Under the pieces are notes generated by a model. The model saw nothing but the letters and a program-made list of their open reading frames with translations, did no database searches and was not told the origin of the DNA. Positions 17,479-26,856 of a stretch of 64,000 nt of DNA are shown in pieces. Origin of the DNA: Manganitrophus sp963718695 (GTDB lineage: Bacteria > Nitrospirota > Nitrospiria > SBBL01 > Manganitrophaceae); the NCBI GenBank assembly GCA_963718695.1, contig OY970371.1:930001-994000 (forward strand). Direction: 5' to 3'. Position 1 is the first letter of the stretch; the number at the start of each line of letters is the position of its first letter. The translations under genes and the position numbers were made by a program.

Positions 17479-17536
17479 GGGAAGAATCTCTCCTGTCATC
17501 GGTATGCCGCGACCGTAGGCGATCCGTGAGGCGGAT

Positions 17537-18085
17537 TTATCCCGGCGGGATCGGTTCACCCACCCCGGCAGAAGGCTGGGCCATACTCAAAGCAAAGACC
17601 AGGATGACCATCTGCACAATCCATCCGATGGCGACAACCGAAATGGCGCGGATCGTGCTCTGGTAATCGAGGGCCTGACGAGCGGCCAGCACCATCGCGA
17701 CGAACATCCAGATCGCGGCGACGAAGAAGACGATCTCGGCCATCCCCGGAAAGATTCCCAGCACCCGAATCAGGCCGGGGGCGCTGGCGAAACCGATGGT
17801 CCGGAGCAGCTCTCCCAGGTCGGACCGCGTCTGCGGTTCCGGCAGAAGCTTGACCCCGACCAGATAAATCAGGGCCGCCCAGATGAACCATCCGATGAGC
17901 GCGGCGGCGGCGCCAAATAAAATCTGCGCGGGTCCGCGTCCGGCGGCGCCGATTCCGGCCGCCAATCCGGAAAACAGAACGACCCCGAGGGCCTGGAGCA
18001 AGGTGCTTTTATCGGCTTCGACCTCTTCGTACAGGTCTCGATCCAGCTTTGCAGCGCGGAAGATTCGATCCATTACCGTGGTCAT
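17537..18085 (-). CDS. Yip1-family membrane protein
   Basis: A 182-residue protein with five hydrophobic segments and the N-terminal pattern of bacterial Yip1 proteins (DRIFRAAKLDRDLYEEVEADKSTLLQAL). The LLRTIGFASAPGLI stretch is also typical of the family. ATG 18085 is preferred to the upstream GTG because GGGAG is correctly spaced. The family's bacterial role is unknown. Confidence 0.75.
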   Translation of the reverse strand: MTTVMDRIFRAAKLDRDLYEEVEADKSTLLQALGVVLFSGLAAGIGAAGRGPAQILFGAAAALIGWFIWAALIYLVGVKLLPEPQTRSDLGELLRTIGFASAPGLIRVLGIFPGMAEIVFFVAAIWMFVAMVLAARQALDYQSTIRAISVVAIGWIVQMVILVFALSMAQPSAGVGEPIPPG

Positions 18086-18289
18086 GATCACTCCCTCATG
18101 TAAAACACAACATCACTTCAGCGCGATGAGGTGTGGATACTTATTTCCATCATAAGGGATTTACATCGAGCGAGGCAAGGTGTGCCGGAGCCTGCGTCAC
18201 AGTAGATTTAAGAACGGAGACTCCGTATAATGTGGGCGACAGATGAGAAAAGCGGCGCCGTCCAACCCTATGCGAAAGGAGCGTACAAA

Positions 18290-19012
18290 ATGACCGGATA
18301 TGCCTCGTTGGCCCAAACATTGACCAGTCTGCTTGGATTAGATCGCCCGCCGGTGGCGGTGGCGCCGGTGGAGACGGTCCCGAAAGGGATTCCGGTTTTT
18401 GAAGGGGTCGCCCCTTCTTCTTGCAGCTTTTGGCGTCAGGGGGAAAAAGAGCTTTTCGCCGCCCGGGATGCCGATCATATGAACTGCCCGATCGGGGCGA
18501 TGGTGATGGGGTTTGAGTTGACTGCCGAGGCGAAAGAGGGGCTCCAGCGGGGGCTCTCGATGATGTGCGAGGTCGGGTATGTGAAGCCGGAAGAAGCGGG
18601 AGAGATCCCCTCCTTGGCGAAGAAGGGGAAGTCGATGTTGTACGGGCCGCTTTCGAATTTCCCGATTGTGCCGGAGGTGGTGGTGATCTGGCTTCAGCCG
18701 GCGCAGGCGATGCTCTTGCGGGAAGCGACCGGGGATGCCGAGTGGAAGAGTGATGTCTCCTCCAAGATCTTCGGCCGGCCGGCCTGCGCGGCGCTGGCGG
18801 TCGCCTCTCAAGGGGAGGCGGTTTCCCTTTCGTTCGGCTGCAGCGGGATGCGGACGTTCACCGGTGTGGAGCCGGCCTACATGCTCGCCGCGTTGTCGGG
18901 CCGCCTGCTCGAGCGCCTGGAGGCGCAGCTTCGGCGGACGCATCAGGCGAATTGCGCGATGCAGGCCTTCTACGATCAGCAGAAAAGCTATTTTCCGTTT
19001 AAAAAGAAATAA
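18290..19012 (+). CDS. DUF169 family protein
   Basis: A 240-residue soluble protein with the DUF169 pattern: LTSLLGLDRPPVAV near the N-terminus, SCSFWRQG, CPIGAMVMGF, and conserved cysteines in the middle and C-terminal half (GRPACAALAV, FGCSGMRTF). DUF169 proteins are often found near redox or tetrapyrrole-related genes but have no established activity. The start at 18290 follows AAAGGAG; the longer reading has no ribosome site. It is convergent with the GGDEF-EAL gene. Confidence 0.8.
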   Translation: MTGYASLAQTLTSLLGLDRPPVAVAPVETVPKGIPVFEGVAPSSCSFWRQGEKELFAARDADHMNCPIGAMVMGFELTAEAKEGLQRGLSMMCEVGYVKPEEAGEIPSLAKKGKSMLYGPLSNFPIVPEVVVIWLQPAQAMLLREATGDAEWKSDVSSKIFGRPACAALAVASQGEAVSLSFGCSGMRTFTGVEPAYMLAALSGRLLERLEAQLRRTHQANCAMQAFYDQQKSYFPFKKK

Positions 19013-19076
19013 GAAGAGCCGGGAGGGGAACTTCTCTTTTCGGCAGGCTCAGAAGGATGAAGGAGAGAGGACATCG

Positions 19077-20681
19077 TTACGGGGTTTCGAGGGGAAGAGG
19101 GGATGCTTCGGTCGATTTCTTTGGGGGACGCGGCCCAGAGAGGGGAGCTTTAATCGCCTTGGGCTTACCGAGGAGATAACCTTGCGCCAGATAGATCCCC
19201 AGCTCTCCGACGACCTCCAATTCCTCCTCGGTCTCGATTCCTTCTGCAACCATTCCGACCGCAACATATTCTTGTAGAGCGGCGATTAAATTTTTTAAAA
19301 AGTTTTTAAACTTCTTAGAGGAGACCGCCTGGAGCGTCGTCAGCCGATCGATTTTAATGTAGTCGGGCATCAATTGAGCGACAAAAGGGAGGGAGATAAA
19401 GCCGGCGCCAAAATCATCGATGGCGAACTTAAACCCTTTTTCCCGCCATTTGTCGGCCATTTGAAGGTGTTTTTCGACGCTATGGAGCGCTTCCGCTTCC
19501 GAGATTTCCAAGATGACATCGACGTTGGGGGGCTTTGGCACCGAATCCATCCGGCTGAGAATATCCGAATCGATGTTCACAAAGAGCCGTTCGATTTGAT
19601 GCTCCTCGGCCGCTTTGATCTGCGTGGTAAAACAGATCCGCTTCAGCTCATTGAGCTGCCCGATCGTGTGATATCTTCTGAAAAGATCGAAGACATTCAG
19701 CTTTCCTTTCGGGTCTCGGGTGAGCGCCTCATGGCCGATCACCCGTTTCGATCGTAAATCGATAATCGGCTGAAAGACCACCTTAATCGCCGTTTCATTC
19801 AGCGGGTAGCCTTCGTCGCCGATGTGAATTTTCTCTCCCCCTTTTTTTGCGATATAAAGGGCCCGATCGGCGAGATGGATTAACTTATCGAGATTGTTTC
19901 CATGATCGGGATAGAGGGAGACGCCGATGCTCAGATCGAGCGGAACCGCCGCTTTCTTCCCGATCTTACGGACCCCTTTGCGAATGCGGTCTGCGGCAAT
20001 GAGGACCCCTTCCCGCGTTGCTTTTGAGAGGACCACGACGATCTCATCGCCTCCCCAGCGGAATATTAAATCGGACCCCCGTGTCGATTGTTTTACTTCA
20101 TGGGCCACCGACTTCAATATTTCATCTCCGAGCTGGCGTCCTTTCATTTCATTCAGGGTTTTAAAGTTGTCGAGATCCAAGAGCATGAAGGCGAGCGCGT
20201 GTTTGCCCCGTTCCGCCCTCATAATTTCTTCTTCCGCCCGGTGATCGAAATACCGACGGTTAAAAAGGCCGGTGAGGGTGTCGCGCATCGCTTCCGACTT
20301 GATCTGCTCCATCAAAGAACGGATCTGGCGGTTCTGGCGAATCATGTTTTGTACCAGCCGCCAAAGGAGCTTGGCCTCCGCTCCGCTGAACAGCTCCGCC
20401 GATTGTTTTTTGTGCCCCAGGATGAATGCCGGCATGTCGGGGTCGCCGGTCACCTCTAAAATCAGATCGACATCGGGTTGGGTGATGAGATTAAGGAGAC
20501 GGGTGGTCGAGGGAATGCCGAGGGATTTGGCCTCCTGCATTCCGGGAGCGTCTTGATTCGTATCCGCGATGCCGGCAATTCGGATGTCGGGAATCTCGGA
20601 GAAGCACTGCAGCAGCGCCAGGCCCCCCCTTCCCGCTCCGATAATCGCAATCCGGATGAGTGTTTCTTCTGGCATGTGCAT
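19077..20681 (-). CDS. Rossmann-GGDEF-EAL signalling protein
   Basis: Residues about 5-125 form a dinucleotide-binding fold (IAIIGAGRGGLALL) like homoserine/aspartate dehydrogenase-type NAD-binding domains. A short helix (about 130-150) links it to a GGDEF domain at 160-310, whose active-site motif reads GGDEI. An EAL domain follows at 320-515 with GHEALTRDP and DDFGAGFISL. The protein may therefore make and/or break c-di-GMP under control of a nucleotide or redox ligand. ATG 20681 is chosen for the GGGGTGG site; longer readings lack one. No transmembrane segment is visible, so it is cytosolic. Confidence 0.85.
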   Translation of the reverse strand: MHMPEETLIRIAIIGAGRGGLALLQCFSEIPDIRIAGIADTNQDAPGMQEAKSLGIPSTTRLLNLITQPDVDLILEVTGDPDMPAFILGHKKQSAELFSGAEAKLLWRLVQNMIRQNRQIRSLMEQIKSEAMRDTLTGLFNRRYFDHRAEEEIMRAERGKHALAFMLLDLDNFKTLNEMKGRQLGDEILKSVAHEVKQSTRGSDLIFRWGGDEIVVVLSKATREGVLIAADRIRKGVRKIGKKAAVPLDLSIGVSLYPDHGNNLDKLIHLADRALYIAKKGGEKIHIGDEGYPLNETAIKVVFQPIIDLRSKRVIGHEALTRDPKGKLNVFDLFRRYHTIGQLNELKRICFTTQIKAAEEHQIERLFVNIDSDILSRMDSVPKPPNVDVILEISEAEALHSVEKHLQMADKWREKGFKFAIDDFGAGFISLPFVAQLMPDYIKIDRLTTLQAVSSKKFKNFLKNLIAALQEYVAVGMVAEGIETEEELEVVGELGIYLAQGYLLGKPKAIKAPLSGPRPPKKSTEASPLPLETP

Positions 20682-20727
20682 TAATATACCACCCCGGTAA
20701 AATTTGACAAGCAACTTAGAAGAGGAA

Positions 20728-20755
20728 TTTCTATGGCGATGGAATTTTAAGTCAA
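20728..20755 (-). promoter_or_regulatory. Promoter of the Rossmann-GGDEF-EAL gene
   Basis: On the minus strand TTGACT (20755-20750) and TAGAAA (20733-20728) are 16 bases apart, about 45 bases before the chosen ATG. Confidence 0.4.
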
Positions 20756-20793
20756 CGTGTTCTCCCAAACGGCAGATCGGTCTAGAACCGCGA

Positions 20794-20822
20794 TTGCCTC
20801 GGGAAGGGGAACCTTCTATAAT
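20794..20822 (+). promoter_or_regulatory. Promoter of the radical SAM gene
   Basis: TTGCCT at 20794-20799 and a perfect TATAAT at 20817-20822 are 17 bases apart, 40 bases before the ATG. Confidence 0.6.
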
Positions 20823-20861
20823 AGGTGTTCCAATGCCAAATAAGAACTCGGAAGGAGGGCA

Positions 20862-22319
20862 ATGAAGCGGAGAGGTGAAGTCTTACTTGTTTCTTGCTAT
20901 GAGCTGGGCCACCAGCCGGTGGGGATCGCCATGCCGCTGGGATTTCTCGCGCGGGCCGGCTATGCTCCTGATGCGATCGACCTTTCCATCGATAAGCTCG
21001 ATTCCGAAAAGGTCGCGCGCGCCCGATTCGTCGGCATTTCCGTCCCGATGCACACGGCGCTCCGGATCGGCGCGCGGGTTTTGGAGCGGGTTCGGGAGAT
21101 GAATCCCTCCTGCCACGTCGCCTTCTTCGGCCTCTATGCTTCTCTGAATGAAGACTACCTTCTGGAGCAGGGGGCCGATTCGGTGATCGGCGGGGAATAT
21201 GAGGGACCGCTGCTGACGCTGATTGACCGACTCACCGCCGGACAATCCGATTCGGTTGAAGCAATCAATGGGGTGAGCCGGGGAGAGGAGCGGCAAGCCC
21301 CGCTGCGGGCGCATCTTCCCTTCGCGGTGCCCGATCGCGAGGCGCTGCCGCCTCTTTCAAAGTATGCTCATCTCGAAGAGAACGGCGTCCGCCGGTTGGC
21401 CGGCTCCGTCGAGGCGAGCCGGGGCTGCCGCCATCTCTGCCGCCACTGCCCGATCCCGCCGGTGTATGAAGGTCGGTTTTTTCTGGTTCCCTATGAGACC
21501 GTTCTGGCGGACATACGAAACCTCGTTCAACTCGGGGCGACGCACATCACTTTCGGCGATCCCGATTTTCTCAACGGCCCGAACCACTCGCTTCGGATCG
21601 TCCGAGCGATGCATGAAGCCTTTCCGGAGATCACGTTCGATTTCACGGCCAAGGTGGAGCACCTTCTAAAACATCGCGCCCTCATTCCGGAATTTGCAAC
21701 GCTCGGCTGCCGATTCATCATCTCGGCGGTGGAGTCCTTGAGCGACACTGTCCTGACCCATCTTGCGAAGAATCACACCCGGGCCGATATTCTGGAAGCG
21801 TTGAAGATTGTCCGAGCGGCGGGGATTGCCCTTCGTCCCTCGCTGGTCCCGTTTACCCCTTGGACGACGCTTGATGATACCGTCGCGTTGTTCGATTTCG
21901 TCGAAGAGGAAGGACTGGTCGACCACCTCGATCCGGTCCAATTTACGATCCGTCTTCTGGTGCCCCCCGGTTCTCTCTTCCTGAATGAATTGAGCATGGC
22001 CCCTCATTTGGGACCGCTGGTTCAGGAGTCATTTACTTATCAGTGGACCCATCCCGATCCGAGGATGGATCTGCTTCAGAAGGAAATGAGCCGCGTGGTC
22101 GAGGAGGGGACGAAGGAGGAAGCGGACCCGATGACGATCTTTTATCGGCTGAAGGAGCGGGCGGTCGCCGCGCGGGAGGGCCGGTCCCCTCGAACGATCG
22201 ATGTGACGGTTGATCCGGACCGTCCGAAGCCGCCGCGCCTGACCGAGCCGTGGTTCTGCTGCGCCGAGCCGACGGAAAATCAGTTCGCGGTTCTGGATGA
22301 TTCCGAGAAAATCATTTAG
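20862..22319 (+). CDS. CCAEP-tail radical SAM protein with B12-binding-like N-terminus
   Basis: A 485-residue protein. The first ~140 residues resemble a cobalamin-binding Rossmann domain (VGISVPMHTALRIG, GADSVIGGEYEGPLL). The radical SAM core follows with the cluster motif GCRHLCRHC (CxxxCxxC) near residue 190. The C-terminus carries FCCAEPTENQF, the signature tail of the CUAEP/CCAEP-tail radical SAM family, some members of which have selenocysteine in place of the first Cys. The reaction is unknown to me. A GGAGG site precedes the ATG. It is convergent with the large subtilase, overlapping by 4 bases. Confidence 0.85.
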   Translation: MKRRGEVLLVSCYELGHQPVGIAMPLGFLARAGYAPDAIDLSIDKLDSEKVARARFVGISVPMHTALRIGARVLERVREMNPSCHVAFFGLYASLNEDYLLEQGADSVIGGEYEGPLLTLIDRLTAGQSDSVEAINGVSRGEERQAPLRAHLPFAVPDREALPPLSKYAHLEENGVRRLAGSVEASRGCRHLCRHCPIPPVYEGRFFLVPYETVLADIRNLVQLGATHITFGDPDFLNGPNHSLRIVRAMHEAFPEITFDFTAKVEHLLKHRALIPEFATLGCRFIISAVESLSDTVLTHLAKNHTRADILEALKIVRAAGIALRPSLVPFTPWTTLDDTVALFDFVEEEGLVDHLDPVQFTIRLLVPPGSLFLNELSMAPHLGPLVQESFTYQWTHPDPRMDLLQKEMSRVVEEGTKEEADPMTIFYRLKERAVAAREGRSPRTIDVTVDPDRPKPPRLTEPWFCCAEPTENQFAVLDDSEKII

Positions 22320-25243
22320 GCGCGGCGCCGTTCCCTTTTTAGAAGGACAACAATACTAAATATTATTACCCCCGCCAGAAAAATCACTCCCGCGAGCCGC
22401 GGATATTCCATCATGAAGACCACCGGAGTCAAGGCGAGCCGGGTCGCCTCTTTGAGTAGAGGACGCCGGGCGATGAACCTTGCAGCGCCTGGGCTCCACT
22501 CGTAATAAAAGTCGATAAGGCGCTTTCCCAAGGCCGATTGCATCAACACCTCATCCCGAAAATTTCTGAGCGTCTGGACATGAGGATCGAGATAGCTTCC
22601 ATATGCCGCCGTGGCGATGAAGCAGCCGCGCCCATCGTCCGAGGACGGTGAGGAGAGGGTGATTGATGCTGTGGCTTCGGCGTTCTTTCCCCGTTGATCG
22701 ACCGCGATCACTTTCGCCGTGTAGGCGCCGCCGGAGGTATATTTCCGGCTGACCGTCGGCGTGGTGGTGATCGCGTCGGTGGCGCCGTCATTGTCGAAGT
22801 CCCAGAGATATTCGGCGATGCCGTCGCCCGGATCTGGGTCGGAGGCGGTCGCTGTGAATGGGATGGTGGTGCCATCGGCTGGGCCGGCGCTCAGGTTCAC
22901 CGTCGGCGGCTGGTCGGACTGAAGGGCCTTGAAGGCGCTGACGAGGCTTGCCTTCCCATGGCCCCAGATGTTGTTGGGGAGGTCCGTTCCGGTCAAAGCA
23001 TCCTGCGTGGCGGTGCTCTGTAAAAGCGGCCGGGGAAAGTTGGTGGGGTCGGCCTGAAGGATCAGGGCGACGGCTCCGGTCACCATCGGTGTTGACATGC
23101 TTGTCCCGGCATTGATCCGATGTCGCCCATCGGGTGCGAGGTCCCCCGGGATGCAGTCGGGGAGCGCACAGTCAGAAGAAGCGGTTGATACGACAAAGCC
23201 GGGCGCTGTGACATCGGGTTTGATTCGGCCGTCCCGGGTTGGTCCGCCGGCGGAGAAGAAGGAGATCCTGCCGAAGTCAACAAAGGCTGCCGTGCTTTGT
23301 ATGGTATCGGAGATTCTGTCCCATCGGAACTTTGTCGTGTGGGCGCCTACAGTGATCGCCCCATGCGAAGAACCCGGTTCCGTCACCGTCCCGGCGACGG
23401 AGTTGTCGGGATTTCTTGGAACATGATCGCTGAAGACGACCTCTCCGTTGTCGGGAAGAGCCCACGCGTCCCACTTTCCGCTCCCTCTATTCGCGGTTCG
23501 TTGCAGTGTCACCGACCAGACGAATGTTCCGCTTCCCCGACCGCTAAAAGCGACTAGGCTATTCTTATCCCCGTTGGGAGGAGAGGAAGTGGCGTTGAAG
23601 ATCTGGACGATTGATCCGTCGATGACGGCGGAGCGCGTGGCACCTTCGGCGGCGATGAGCTGGATGCCGTTCGGCGCGGTGACCGTAATTGTATAGGCGT
23701 CTTCTGTGTCGTACCAGAGGTTGATGTTTACATCAATGCATTCCGGAGAGTGGCAATTGGAGAGATCTACCTTCAACGTGTCCGATCCTTCAGTCGGAAT
23801 TGTCCCCTCGGCATGGATTGCGTTAACCCCCTCATTTCCAGACCCCGAGACGATGACCCGGCCAGGTCCCACTGCATTCTGTACCGCCTGATCCAGAAGG
23901 CTGGTCCCGTCGATTGGACCGGCGTGAGTGCCGAGGCTTATGTTAACAGCCGCAGGTTGATTAAGGACTCGGGCCTTTTCGAAGAGATAGGCAATGGCAT
24001 CTATTAAGGCCCCGCTTTCTGCAAAGCCGGTATCCTCTTCCTCCTTCAGCTTTACGACAATCAGAGCGGCCTTTGGCGCGACGCCCTTATATTTTCCAGG
24101 CGGTTCCTGGCCATTTGTCCCTGATCCATCTCCGGCCGCGATTCCTGCCACATGTGTTCCGTGTCCGTCGGTGTCAACGCTGCGGACCTGTCTTTCTTCA
24201 GGTGTGATCGCGCAGTTGCCCGCATTGAGGGCGGTATCTATTTGGGCCGCGGTGTACTCCACGCCGTAATCGTTGGCGGCATTGCCGTCATTTCCAACAT
24301 CGGCCGCCGATTCTTCACTCCCCTCCGGCGTCAGGTTTTGGTCCCAGAGGAGACGGATGCGCGACAGTCCCGTAGTATCGTCACGGAAATCGTCATGACA
24401 CCAGTCAATTCCAAAGTCGATCACCCCGACGATCACCCCCTGACCTTCCCGGCCAGCGGCGTGAATCGGCTGAGCGCCGATGCCTAAAGGAACTCCGGCG
24501 GCGGGGTCGTCATGGAAGACAAGCATGTAATCCCCTGCTCCCCCGTTTTTCTCGACGGCGGCAATAAAGAAGGTTCCGGTTGAGGGAAAAGTGAATGTCA
24601 GTTCGGCATCCGTGCCGGGTCCGGAATCGTCATCGGCTGTGAGGACGGTATTGCACGGATCATCCTGGCAAATCGTTAAGAGGGGATCGAAGGGGCTCTC
24701 CTGCTCCGGACTTGTATGCATCGAGATGGTCAAAGACTGACCTTCTTGGGCATCGTAAGAATAGAGGTTGAAGAACCCGGCATTCACATGATCGAGGAAT
24801 CCGGAAGAGGCGGCCACGGCGATGTTGTTGCGGCGCATGACGCGAACGGCCGGTTCGATGTAGCGAACCGCTTGGTTCTCCGCCACCGTTTCCAGTTCCG
24901 CAGGAGTGACCGTGGCGCTTGCCACGTTGCCGATCCGGCTCCGAAGGACGAGACCGGGGATCGAAGAGAGGTCGGCCTCGCCGGAGAACCCGATCAGGAC
25001 ATCGATGGTCGCCGCTTCTTTTTCCTTGAGCTTCATGGAGAGCGATTTCTGAAGTTTCGGTAGGTCCGATGGAGATGTGAGAAGGAACCGCTGCAGCCGG
25101 GGGTCGAGGGTCGCCCGTTTTTTCTCGGTGACGTCGGTTGTCTCCGCCGTTGCGACGAGACTGACCGCCAGCAATGCCGCCAGAAAAAGGCCCACCCTAA
25201 ACCGCTTAGGGTTCCAGAAGAAAAGCATCGAAATATTTTTCAC
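22316..25243 (-). CDS. Large S8 subtilase with PKD domain and CFI-box C-terminal anchor
   Basis: A 975-residue exported protease. A signal peptide is followed by a propeptide-like region, then a pre-peptidase beta domain (about 140-240) inserted before the catalytic domain. Active-site Asp lies in VIVGVIDFGID, His in DGHGTHVAGIA and Ser in GTSMSTPMVTGA. A PKD-like domain follows (EYLWDFDNDGATDA). The C-terminus has the CFIATAAYGS box, a region of about 60 residues and a final transmembrane helix plus KRERRR, the CFI-box-CTERM arrangement. Start is GTG at 25243 (no better ATG with a ribosome site). Probably surface-anchored. Confidence 0.9.
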   Translation of the reverse strand: MKNISMLFFWNPKRFRVGLFLAALLAVSLVATAETTDVTEKKRATLDPRLQRFLLTSPSDLPKLQKSLSMKLKEKEAATIDVLIGFSGEADLSSIPGLVLRSRIGNVASATVTPAELETVAENQAVRYIEPAVRVMRRNNIAVAASSGFLDHVNAGFFNLYSYDAQEGQSLTISMHTSPEQESPFDPLLTICQDDPCNTVLTADDDSGPGTDAELTFTFPSTGTFFIAAVEKNGGAGDYMLVFHDDPAAGVPLGIGAQPIHAAGREGQGVIVGVIDFGIDWCHDDFRDDTTGLSRIRLLWDQNLTPEGSEESAADVGNDGNAANDYGVEYTAAQIDTALNAGNCAITPEERQVRSVDTDGHGTHVAGIAAGDGSGTNGQEPPGKYKGVAPKAALIVVKLKEEEDTGFAESGALIDAIAYLFEKARVLNQPAAVNISLGTHAGPIDGTSLLDQAVQNAVGPGRVIVSGSGNEGVNAIHAEGTIPTEGSDTLKVDLSNCHSPECIDVNINLWYDTEDAYTITVTAPNGIQLIAAEGATRSAVIDGSIVQIFNATSSPPNGDKNSLVAFSGRGSGTFVWSVTLQRTANRGSGKWDAWALPDNGEVVFSDHVPRNPDNSVAGTVTEPGSSHGAITVGAHTTKFRWDRISDTIQSTAAFVDFGRISFFSAGGPTRDGRIKPDVTAPGFVVSTASSDCALPDCIPGDLAPDGRHRINAGTSMSTPMVTGAVALILQADPTNFPRPLLQSTATQDALTGTDLPNNIWGHGKASLVSAFKALQSDQPPTVNLSAGPADGTTIPFTATASDPDPGDGIAEYLWDFDNDGATDAITTTPTVSRKYTSGGAYTAKVIAVDQRGKNAEATASITLSSPSSDDGRGCFIATAAYGSYLDPHVQTLRNFRDEVLMQSALGKRLIDFYYEWSPGAARFIARRPLLKEATRLALTPVVFMMEYPRLAGVIFLAGVIIFSIVVLLKRERRRA

Positions 25244-25301
25244 CGGTTCCCGTTTTCCTCCTCGTGTTACTCGCCTACGGTGCGCTGGTCGGGGTGGGAT
25301 A

Positions 25302-25331
25302 TCTATATCGTATACCGTAGGGCCATTTCAA
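25302..25331 (-). promoter_or_regulatory. Promoter of the large subtilase gene
   Basis: On the minus strand TTGAAA (25331-25326) and TATAGA (25307-25302) are 18 bases apart, about 60 bases before the GTG start. Confidence 0.4.
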
Positions 25332-25566
25332 GGAAAAAGACGAAACGGGGTCTTTTAGAAGATAGATTCGCTTCCTGACAAACCTCCTGCAAGCGGATGG
25401 GGGGGCGGCGAACCTATTTCACCGGTTTATCCATTCGTCCCTCGGGAAGTTCCTCAGCGACATCTCAGTCCAATTTTCCCTTAATGTCAGCTTTTTGATA
25501 ACGGAAGATCCACTATGGAGCTTCATTCCCGTGAAGATGGCTAGCCCTAAATCGCAACGGAGGGTT

Positions 25567-25602
25567 CAGTGGCAGTTAAGGCGTAAGCTACTGTTTTTAT
25601 TT
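25567..25602 (+). terminator. Intrinsic terminator-like hairpin upstream of a secreted-protein gene
   Basis: A 7-bp stem (CAGTGGC with GCTACTG, one G-T pair), a 13-base loop and a T-rich tail (25594-25602). It lies 60 bases ahead of the next gene on the same strand and follows no plus-strand gene, so it could end a small RNA or act as an attenuator. Confidence 0.5.
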
Positions 25603-25662
25603 ACAAAAGTTTGAACTGGTGGTTAGATGAGAGCAGACGTTTGTCACCTTGAGGAGCATTAC

Positions 25663-26535
25663 ATGAAACTTATTTTTCTTTTCTCGATTGTTTTATCCCT
25701 GGTTTTTCCGAGTTTCACCTGGGGGGCGGGGAATCAAAATAATCGGACCCTCACCGTCAATACCGGGATGGGGGTCAGCAACAACGGCAATAAGAATCTC
25801 TCCACAAGCAACGCCCCCGGCGTTGCTTGTTCGGGGGGAAATGCCGGGAGCTGCGGGACTTTTGGGGGCGCGACGGGACCTTATGCCGATACGAGCGATC
25901 CCTTCAATGTCAATGACGACTGTTCCCCCGGCGCCTTCGGCGATTTCTGTTCCTCCCAATTTGATCCCGACCTGCCGGGCGGATTCAATCTGGCCGATAA
26001 CCGCTTTGGGAGGGGCACCCCCTGCGGCCCGAACGATCCCAATGGTCCTCCTTTTCCCTATCCTTGTCAGACCAAGGGATCGATCTATCAGATCATTCCT
26101 TTGGGAATCGATGATCCGAATAATCCCGGCATTATTGCCAGCCCGCCGAGTTTAGGAGGGGTGGGACAACCGTTTTATCAACACCGATCGGACTCTTTTG
26201 GAAGCCTCAAGGTTCATCAGATTGAATACGGATTCGACCTCGACATTAATGGTGAGCAGAGCTTCAACATCTTCTTTACGATTAATTCCACGACCGACGC
26301 CAACGGGCAAATGGTTGGGAATGCCGTCGGCTCCTATCGGATGACGATGAGTGAGGATTTCGGAGGAGGGTCGACCTGCACGGTCACCACGGCCAATGCT
26401 TCTTCCGAGGGGCGGTTTGAGTCGGGGATGACCGGCGTGATCACCTGCATCGATCGAAACGGAAATCCCTGCCAAGGCTCTCAATTCGATCCGGCGTTAT
26501 TTAGTTTTTCAGGAGGCGAACGGTGTGCTCCCTAA
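25663..26535 (+). CDS. Hypothetical secreted protein, cysteine- and glycine-rich
   Basis: A 290-residue protein. ATG 25663 has GAGGAG 7 bases upstream and opens a signal peptide ending FTWGA. The mature part is low-complexity in asparagine and glycine (NNRTLTVNTGMG, SNNGNKNLST). A proline- and cysteine-containing segment follows, then a beta-prone half with paired cysteines (STCTVTTANAS, GVITCIDRNGNPC). I do not recognise a family. A surface or extracellular role is likely. The 25244-25662 spacer holds a terminator-like hairpin but no gene. Confidence 0.55.
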   Translation: MKLIFLFSIVLSLVFPSFTWGAGNQNNRTLTVNTGMGVSNNGNKNLSTSNAPGVACSGGNAGSCGTFGGATGPYADTSDPFNVNDDCSPGAFGDFCSSQFDPDLPGGFNLADNRFGRGTPCGPNDPNGPPFPYPCQTKGSIYQIIPLGIDDPNNPGIIASPPSLGGVGQPFYQHRSDSFGSLKVHQIEYGFDLDINGEQSFNIFFTINSTTDANGQMVGNAVGSYRMTMSEDFGGGSTCTVTTANASSEGRFESGMTGVITCIDRNGNPCQGSQFDPALFSFSGGERCAP

Positions 26536-26856
26536 ATGAGGGGAAAACCGATTTCCTGAAGCGAGTCATTCGTCGGGGTCATGCCGATCCCATTTGATCG
26601 GGATCCGATCCTCATCAAGCCCGCAACATTCCAACCGTGATCACAATTCAGAATCGAAGAGCGATCTTTCCCGCGATTCGATCGTCATAAAGCAAGGAAG
26701 CGGAATGAGTTGCTCTGCATTACGGCCTCGCTCCGAAGCCGCCTTGCATCGAGAGATCGGATTATTCTAGACTTTAGATGCTGCACGATCCCTCGCGGCG
26801 GCTGCATTGACCGATATCAAAGATAACCCTTCACCCTGTCGCGCGAGCCTTGTTTT
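26536..26856. other. Intergenic region with no recognised gene
   Basis: A 321-base spacer between two plus-strand exported-protein genes. A weak inverted repeat GATCCC/GGGATC (26586-26605) lacks a T tail, so it is at best a poor terminator. I see no coding potential, tRNA or repeat element here. Confidence 0.5.

Noticed and set aside
25500..25600. Riboswitch (c-di-GMP-I, cobalamin or fluoride) upstream of the secreted-protein gene
   Set aside because: The conserved core elements of those classes were not found by eye; only a terminator-like hairpin is supported.
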